Origin: Lucinisca nassula
Lineage: Eukaryota > Mollusca > Bivalvia > Lucinida > Lucinidae
Direction: 5' to 3'
Length of the DNA stretch: 64,000 nucleotides
Assembly (NCBI GenBank): GCA_963580285.1
Contig: OY757011.1
Location: 206,105,644-206,169,643, forward strand
Shown here: positions 56,952 through 64,000 of the stretch, piece after piece
Layout of the letters: each line of letters begins with the position of its first letter
How positions within the stretch are numbered: the stretch's first letter is position 1
Notes under the pieces: model-generated
What the model was told of the DNA's origin: nothing
What the model saw: the letters and a program-made list of their open reading frames with translations, nothing else
Database searches by the model: none
Program-made: the position numbers and the translations under genes

Positions 56952-57259
56952 CATATTTTAATACAGAATCTCATATAATAGGTCCTGTAAAAGAGTTTTC
57001 AATTTCTACTGACCGTTCCAAGTCGATGCTTTTTCCTTTATTTTTTGTGTTGGTGATTCTTTCCCCTAATCATATATGTTGTTACGTTGAATAATTCTGA
57101 TTCTTTCCCCGTTTTGGTTGTTCATTTAAGCTACGTTTGTCCTTCGTCATGTTGGTGAATCTGATTCTTTTCCCCAATTATGTATATTGCTCTTTTTAGT
57201 TAGGTTAAGATTCTGAGCCACTACCTGTTTTGGAAAAAACTGCTGACTCAAATTATCTG

Positions 57260-58830
57260 TTGTCCATTTTTATCCCCCGACCGAAAAGGTTCGGGGGATA
57301 TAGCGATCAGCCTGGCGTCCGTCCGTCTGTCCGTACACACAAATGGATAGATAGGTGGCTATGAACTTGGACAGAATCAATGTAAGTCAATGAGAGAAAG
57401 TGCGATTTATTCCGTTAGACACATAAAAGGTCTGTTATGTGGTTAAAATTAGCCACCTAAGTATCAATCTTGCTCAAAATAGCCACATAAGTATCCATTT
57501 GTGAGAACGTCCGTCCGGTTGTCCGTCCGTCCGTCCGTCCGTCCGTAGACGCAACCTTGTGATGGCCATAACTCCTATACCCTTTGAGATTCATTGATGG
57601 TTCTTGGCACAATTGTTCACAAGGCCGAGACAGTGTGTCATGCGCAAGAACCAGAACTCTGGATGCCATACTTTTTAGTTATCTCCCCTTTTAATAAAAT
57701 AGAATGACTACTTTGTGATGGCCATAACTCCTATACCCTTTGAGATATATTGATGGTACCTGGCACAGTTGTTCACAAGGCTGAGACGGTGTGTCATGCA
57801 CAAGAACCACAACTCTGGTTGCCATGGTTTTGGAGTTATCTCCCCTTCTAATAAAATAGAGTGACAACCTTGTGATGGCCATAACTCCTATACCCTTTGA
57901 GATTCATTGATGGTTCTTGGGACAGTTGTTCACAAGGCCGAGACGGTGTGTCATGCACAAGAACCACAACTGTGGGTGCCATGGTTTTTTAGTTATCTCC
58001 CCTTCCAATAATATAGAATCACTACCTTGTGATGGCCACATCTCCAACACTCTTTGAGATATATTGATGATACTTGATGCAGTTGTACATGAAGTTAAGC
58101 AGGTGTGTCACGTGCAAGAACCACAACTCTGGGTGCCCTGGTTTTCTAATTATCTCCCCTGACAATATAACCTTGTATTGGCCATAATTCCAATACCCTT
58201 TGAGATACATTGATGGTACTTGGCACAATTGTATACAACGTTGAGACAGCGCTTCATGCCTAAGAACCACAACTCTGGGTGCTATGATATTTGAGTTATC
58301 TCCCCTTTCAATATAACAGTATGACAACCTTGTGATCATCGTACCTCCAATACCCTTTGAGACATATTGGTGGTACTTGATGCAGATGTACATGAGGTTA
58401 AGCAGGTGTGTCATGCTCAAGAATTACAACTCTGGGTGCTCTGGGTTTTTTAGTTATCTCCCCTGGCAATATAACCTTGTGATGGCCATAACTCCAACAC
58501 CCTTTGAGATATATTGAATGAACTAGGCACAATTGTATACAAGGTACAGAAGAGATGTCATGTGCAAGAACCACAACTGTTGGTGCTGTGATATTCGAGT
58601 TATCTACCCTTCCAATATAACAGTATGACCAGTTTGTGATCACCATATCTCCAATTCCTTTTGAGACATATTGATGGTACTTTGTACAGAAAAACATTAG
58701 CTTAAGCAGGCATGTCATGCGCAAGAACCACATTTCTGACTGCCCTGGTTTTTTAGTTATCTCCCCTGACAGTATAATCTTGTGATGGTCATAACTGCAA
58801 TACTTTTGTGATACATTGCTGGTTTAATTC
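57260..58830. repeat. 155-160 bp tandem array with hairpin head
   Basis: A head CCCCCGACC..GGTTCGGGGG (57274-57297) is followed by GTCCGTCCGTCTGTCCG tracts. Then about eight units follow with TTGTGATGGCCATAACTCC, TACCCTTTGAGATATATTG, CACAAGAACCACAACTCTGG and GAGTTATCTCCCC. 56952-57260 and 58830-59025 show nothing clear. Confidence 0.88.
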
Positions 58831-59025
58831 TGGTGCACTTTCTATTGGTGAACAATCTTCTGAAGGCCATATTGGCTTTTGGTCGGGGGATTTGCCATCT
58901 CTTCCGATGGCTATTTTTTTTACTGTCGTCGCTCAATGTTTCGACTTCTTTCCCTAGTAATATTGTGGGAAGAATTAGTTATCTGAATGTCACAGTTTCT
59001 GATCGTTTTTCCTTTTTTAATTTTC

Positions 59026-59140
59026 TTTTGGAATCACAGAATACACCAAAAACAACTTAAAAGTATGGGGTGTACAAGTGTTATGGACCAGGCAAGCTAG
59101 TTTCAGCCAATTAGACCTCATCAGTGACCCTCAAACTCTG
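59026..59140 (-). repeat. Inverted copy of 40614-40735
   Basis: Plus-strand AGCTAGTTTCAGCCAATTAG and CCTCATCAGTGACCCTCA are the complement of phrases at 40640-40670. A dispersed repeat, family unknown. 59141-59638 has no recognised feature. Confidence 0.6.
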
Positions 59141-59638
59141 TGTTTGATAGCTCAAAGTGTAGTTAAAATACATGTTGTAAAATGAAAGCTACTATCTTAG
59201 AATAATCAACAGTATAATAATTTTCACTATAGGCTTTGATACGAATTGTATTCGTATAGCTTCAAACTATATATAGTTATGGGATAGCGACTTTATTTTG
59301 AGAGAAAGGAGAAAAAATGGTGGTATAATCTGCAAATAAAAACATCAGAGTCCTATGAAAATTGGAATGGATGGTTGTTTGAGCTAGACACAAGATTGCA
59401 CTCAGGGTACAGGTAAATACCCGACAAACTCGCCACTCCCCATTCTAGAAAATTTCACGCCTCTAGCCGCCCCAAGCAATTTTTACTATCAACCGGTCTA
59501 AGGCTTTTCGTTTGGCTGCGGCACTTTGTTTTTAAAATAGTGAGGGAAAGTTTTAGGTTAAACCACAATGAAGAGGTACAGCCTTTCAAAAATATATAAA
59601 AAAAAAACAAACAAAAAACATGCATGTAGTTTCGTCTC

Positions 59639-61331
59639 TTAACCCTCTAATGCCCGGTGTATCATATATGATACATGTTTTTTCAAAACCTATTACTTGG
59701 CATTAAGTATGCATTTTGACTTACTTTCCTTTGTTTTTATTCATTTAGTTTGGAAATATTAATAAAAGGTTCATATTCTTAGCCTAGCTTTACGTTATGT
59801 GACATTAATTTTCTTTCCAATATGGCGGCTTCCTAGTGCCTAGATCCCTGTTCTAGAGGTCATAACATCCGGGTGGAATCTGCATGAACTTGTATCTACA
59901 ATATGCAAATTACATCTGGTAATAAGAATTAAAGCTTGATAAATATAAATAGATGTCCATAACCTCTGCAAATATCTTGGCTAGTGTACTCTGTGCTTGT
60001 AAGTTTCCATGTATCATATATGATACACGAGAATTAAAATTTAGAAGGTAACTGTGTCTTGTTTATACTACATCTATCAACATCTTTTATTTTATCTAAT
60101 ATTATTGATATGAAATTAAGGCACCTCATACATTATATTTCGATATTTGCAGTTAAACATGCGCATGCTGCCGTTTGTTTTGTGTATCATATAATTATGA
60201 TACATTGGCCATTCATCATGAAAACACACCTAAATAATTTTGACCCCATTAAACCTCACTTTCATGTAGTAAAACTGGGTTTTACCTGCGTATACTTCAT
60301 TTTTATCCCCCGACCAATTTGGGGATATATGAAAATCAGCCTGGCACCCATCCGTCCTTATGTCCGTCCGTATGTCCGTCCGTCCGTAGACAAAACCTTG
60401 TGGTGGCCTTTTCTCCAATACCCTTTGAGATATGATGATACTTGGCACAATTGTGCACAAGTTTGAGAAGGTGTGTGATGCACAAGAACCACAACTCTGG
60501 GTGCCATGGTATTTGAATTATATCCCCTTCCATTATCATAGTATGACGACATTGTGATTGCAATATCTCCAATATTAATTGTACACAAGGTTGAAAAGGT
60601 GCGTCATGCGCAAGAACCAGAACTCTCGATGCCATGATATTTGAGTTATCTCCCCATACAATATAATGGTATGACTACATGTACCTTGTGATCACCATAT
60701 CACCAACTACCCTTTGAGGCATATTGATGGTATTCAGTACAATTGTACACATGAAGTTAAGCAGGCGTAACATGCACAAGTACCACAACTATTGTTGCCC
60801 TGGTTTTTTTTAGTTATCTCCCCTGACAATATAATCTTGTAATGGCCATAACTCAAATATCGTTTGAGATATATTGATGGTACTTGGTAAAATTGTACAC
60901 AAGGTTGAGAAGGCCTTGACTGATTTGAGTCTCTGCTGGATGCCTATGGAATTTCGTAGGAAATAATTTGCACCTGCACAATTAATGAAATGCCATGCTC
61001 AGTTGTCAGCGTTTTAATATTTTTTTGGTCCCCTGTTACATATAACTGTAATACAATTGTTTTAATTATTGTTTGAATTAAATTGTACCAATTGTATTTA
61101 TCCTATACCTTTATTTAGTTAAAAAAACATCATACAGTAAATGTATCATATATGATACATGAAAACTTAATGCCCGATGTATCATATATGATACATGCCA
61201 TAAAATCACATCCGGGACATAAATACCCGAAACGTCTTTGATTTTTTGATTAACTACTTGGCAGGAATCACATATTTCAGTTTGAGAATTTTTTTCCGCA
61301 CTAGAAAGGGGTTTGGGCACTAGAGGGTTAA
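59639..61331. mobile_element. piggyBac-like non-autonomous element
   Basis: TTAA at 59639 and 61328. Inverted ends are CCCTCTAATGCCC and GGGCACTAGAGGG, differing at one position. The 18 bp palindrome TGTATCATATATGATACA occurs at 59658, 60010, 61142 and 61178, with an expanded form at 60183. TTAA with CCC-starting ends is typical of piggyBac. No transposase remains; the interior holds a MITE family C part (60220-60300) and a 60300-60930 tandem array. Confidence 0.8.
60300..60930. repeat. Second copy of the 155-160 bp array
   Basis: ATCCCCCGACCAATTTGGGG head, GTCCGTCCGTATGTCCG, then about three to four units matching the 57260 array (GTGATGGCC-like, TACCCTTTGAGATATG, GTTATCTCCCC). Confidence 0.85.
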
Positions 61332-61408
61332 AAAAACGTTTAAATTATTGGACCAATTATTGTCTTTTTTGGAAATGAAAAGGGAAGCAGATAAAATACT
61401 ACCTATAA

Positions 61409-62283
61409 TAAGAAACCACTGAAATGCTGGAGCAAAAGAAAACCAACAGTTAGACTCCGATGAGCCCGACCAGAGACAGAGCATCAGGCACCAACCAACA
61501 TTATCTCTTTAATTTTCAATAAGCCTTTACGTTGGAGCCGTCTTAGAATCTGAGGCCTGACCCACCGGCGTGCAATTAAAGAGGGAAGCAAAGTTGCCAA
61601 CCGTGATTGGGTTAATTACCATGCATGCAGTCTGTCGTATAATATCCATGTTGTACCCAATCTTTTTATATCGAAGAATGATTTTACGAAATTGGGTGCT
61701 GAAGTCATTGCGGTTATATATTTTTCTGAATTTATATACTAAGTCACCATAAAATTCGGGTTCCGATAGACCTTGTTGCAGAAGAGATTTAAGTCCAATA
61801 TTGAATTCTGAAATTATATCAGAATGGCGTCTATAAAATTTTGAAAAGGCTTTGCGTAGTTTATGGTACCGATAACCCTGATTAAGGAGTTTAGCCGTTA
61901 ATAATTTATTACGAGTGTTGAAGTCAGTAATATGACTACACACTCTAGCAAATCGAATTAATTGCGAAATATAAACGCCATAGGATGGCGCACGAGGAAC
62001 ATCACCATCCAAACAAGGAAAATTTACAATCTCAAAATCAAAGTCATCGCGTTTATCATAAATTTTGCACGAAACAAATCCATCTACAATAGATAGATGT
62101 AAATCCAAAAAACGGGGCCTCGGTATCAGAAGAATTTGCTTTATTTAACTGAAGTTCTAGGGGGTAAATCTGACTGATCAAACCATCAAAATAAGTATTA
62201 TCAATATTTATTAAATCATCTAAATATCTAGAAGTAGAGCTAAAAGCTTCAATAATTTCAGATTGGTTATCAATGGAAAGCGA
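61409..62283 (-). pseudogene. GIY-YIG/RT retroelement (Penelope-like), copy C
   Basis: Minus-strand frames (62056-62328 and 61527-62108) give the RT catalytic motif SRYLDDLINIDN, LELQLNKANSSDTEAPF, and the C-terminal region GVYISQLIRFARVCSHITDF, KLRKAFSKFYRRHSD, ending NFASLFNCTP. A frameshift near 62110 (an extra A) separates the two. The 5' part is missing at about 62283 and the last part of the 3' UTR is missing at 61409. Only the palm-to-thumb part of RT remains, so it is inactive. Confidence 0.85.
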
Positions 62284-62304
62284 CAAAATGAAAAGTAGAA
62301 GTAA

Positions 62305-63421
62305 AACAAAGATCAGGAATTGATACAATTAACTTACTCCACCCATAAAAGACACCAAAGGGAAAGAAATACAAACATTAAGCGACCAGACCATAATGGA
62401 AACCTAAACAAAGGAAGGCCATAAGGACAGTTACTTTCCCACAAAATGGCCATATGCCCATCCAAAACCAAAAGACACAAGTGATACACACAGTAAGTAA
62501 CAAACAACAACATAAATAAATCGCCACAGAAGAGCCGCCTTGGAACGATCAGTGGAATATTTCCACTGGGGGGCTTAAATCGATTTTACGTGGCCACAAT
62601 CCTCGCCCTTACTTCCGTCGCGATTTAGACAAATAATTTGTTCAGTCCGCATGAAGGCCTCCTAACTCATCAGTGCAACATCTCCGTGAACACAAAAATC
62701 TAAGAACCATAGAGGTGAGACAACGGTGAGGACTCGACAGCAAGAAACCACTGAAATGCTGGAGCAAAAGAAAACCAACAGTTAGACTCCGATGAGCCCG
62801 ACCAGAGACAGAGCATCAGGCACCAACCGACATTATCTCTCTAATTTTCAATAAGCCTTTACGTTGGAGCCGTCATAGAATCTGAGGCCTGACCCACCGG
62901 CGTGCAATTAAAGAGGGAAGCAAAGTTGCCAACCGTGATTGGGTTAACTACCATGCATGCAGTCTGTCGTATAATATCCATGTTGTACCCAATCTTTTTA
63001 TATCGAAGAATGATTTTACGAAATTGGATGCTGAAGTCATTGCGGTTATATATTTTTCTGAATTTATATGCTAAGTCTCTTTCATAACAATACAAGAACA
63101 GATCAGCCACAAGAGGTGCGCAATTAGTACCCATCGGAATACCCACAATTTGTCTAAATAACTTAGTACCGAATCTAATATAAATATTGTCAAGTAGAAA
63201 GGTGAGGGCATCACACACTTTCTGACATGACCAAAGTGTATAATTCTTATGCTCTTTAGAAGTGAAAAATGCATTTCTGACATTACATGCAAGATAGAGA
63301 GAATCTTCTCTGTGAAAAGCCCATTCAATTAAATCATTAAGCTTTTCTTTTATAAGATTATGAGGAAGTGTAGTGCAAAGAGTGGAACAATCGTAGGTAG
63401 ACAGACTAGAAGCACGAAAAT
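62305..63421 (-). pseudogene. GIY-YIG/RT retroelement, copy D with internal deletion
   Basis: 3' UTR 62305-62860, then a 202-codon frame (62859-63467) with LSTYDCSTLCTTLPHNL, FRQIVGIPMGTNCAPLVADL and YCYERDL joined directly to AYKFRKIYNRNDFS. The join removes about 900 bp, including YLDD, in frame. In full copies the two sides of the join share AAGT-like microhomology. It lies head to tail behind copy C and before copy E. Confidence 0.85.
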
Positions 63422-63990
63422 AAAACCCAAAGCTCCTATCAGAGACACCAAAGGGAAAGAAACACAAACATGAAATAACAAGACTCTAATGGAAAAATCA
63501 ATTGTGAAAAGCCAAAAGGACAGTTACTTTCCCAAAACATGGCCAATTGGATAACCAAATTCAAACAGATATAACCGATACACACATATCAACACCAACC
63601 AGTGCAAAAATAAAAAGTTACAGAAGAACCGCAATGGAACGGTCAGTGAAAAGAATTTCACTTGGGGCTTAAATCGATTTTATGCGGCCACATTCCTCGC
63701 CCTTATTTCCGTCGCGATTTGGTCAAATAATTTGTTCAATCCGCATGAAGCCTCCTAACTCATTAGTGCAACATCTCCCAGAACACAAAAGTCAAACAAC
63801 CACAGAGTTGAAACAACGGTAAGAACTGGACAGCAAGAAACCATTGAAAGGCTGGAGCAAAAGAAAACCAACAGTTAGACTCCGATAGGCCCGACTAGAG
63901 ACAGAGCATTAAGTAACAACCAACATTACAGAAAATTATATTCTAATTCTCAATAAGCTGTTCTGTTCAGCTCATTTAATATTGTTTCAC
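63422..63990 (-). mobile_element. Penelope-like 3' UTR, copy E
   Basis: Plus-strand AGAGACACCAAAGGGAAAGA, CTTAAATCGATTTTATGCGG, TCGCGATTTGGTCAAATAA and CCGATAGGCCCGACTAGAG in the same order as in copies B and D. The copy continues to near the window end, so its ORF part is not visible. Confidence 0.8.
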
Positions 63991-64000
63991 TCTCCAGAGA

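Noticed and set aside
60059..60466. 135-codon + frame in the piggyBac-like element as a transposase
   Set aside because: It crosses a MITE and the 160 bp array and has no transposase motif.

Overview
The window looks like animal nuclear DNA, most likely from a bivalve or closely related mollusc. The evidence is a split gene with canonical splice sites, a eukaryotic tRNA-Leu with a Pol III terminator, tRNA-derived SINEs with a bivalve-like body, many MITEs, non-LTR retrotransposon remains, GIY-YIG/reverse-transcriptase retroelements and dense minisatellites. The species assignment is inference, because no organism-specific marker is present.

The only host protein gene I can support is on the + strand. 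Exon 1 (27584-27796) encodes a signal peptide and the start of a periplasmic-binding-protein-like extracellular domain. Exon 2 (55981-56118) continues it in phase 0. The protein resembles a metabotropic GABA-B-type (class C GPCR) receptor. The 28.2 kb intron between these exons, and the DNA on either side, is almost entirely repeats.

Region by region. 1-8.7 kb: two foldback-like elements whose inverted ends are built of short subrepeats, separated by SINEs. 9-11.4 kb: an intact tRNA-Leu(AAG), a deleted tRNA-Leu copy between direct repeats, and small palindromes. 11.6-14.5 kb: palindromic MITEs and a 300-425 bp tandem array. 14.7-19.2 kb: a third foldback-like element carrying SINEs and a 5'-truncated jockey/CR1-like retrotransposon. 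19.5-26 kb: minisatellites of 56, 33, 2 and 41 bp, MITEs and retroelement 3' ends. 27.5-56.1 kb: the receptor gene. Its intron holds a 34 bp minisatellite with about 31 copies of the octamer CTACCTCA, several dead non-LTR elements, GIY-YIG/RT (Penelope-like) copies, and a complete young LTR retrotransposon (45933-55361). 56-64 kb: MITEs, 155-160 bp tandem repeats, a piggyBac-like 1.7 kb element, and a head-to-tail group of truncated Penelope-like copies.

The most unusual object is the LTR retrotransposon. Its two 2539 bp LTRs appear identical, it has a 5 bp target duplication (GTCAG), a candidate primer-binding site and a polypurine tract. Its one long intact ORF encodes gag, protease and integrase but no reverse transcriptase or RNase H. 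The second most interesting is the intronic 34 bp array: on the sense strand of the receptor gene it presents dozens of perfect let-7 seed-match octamers.
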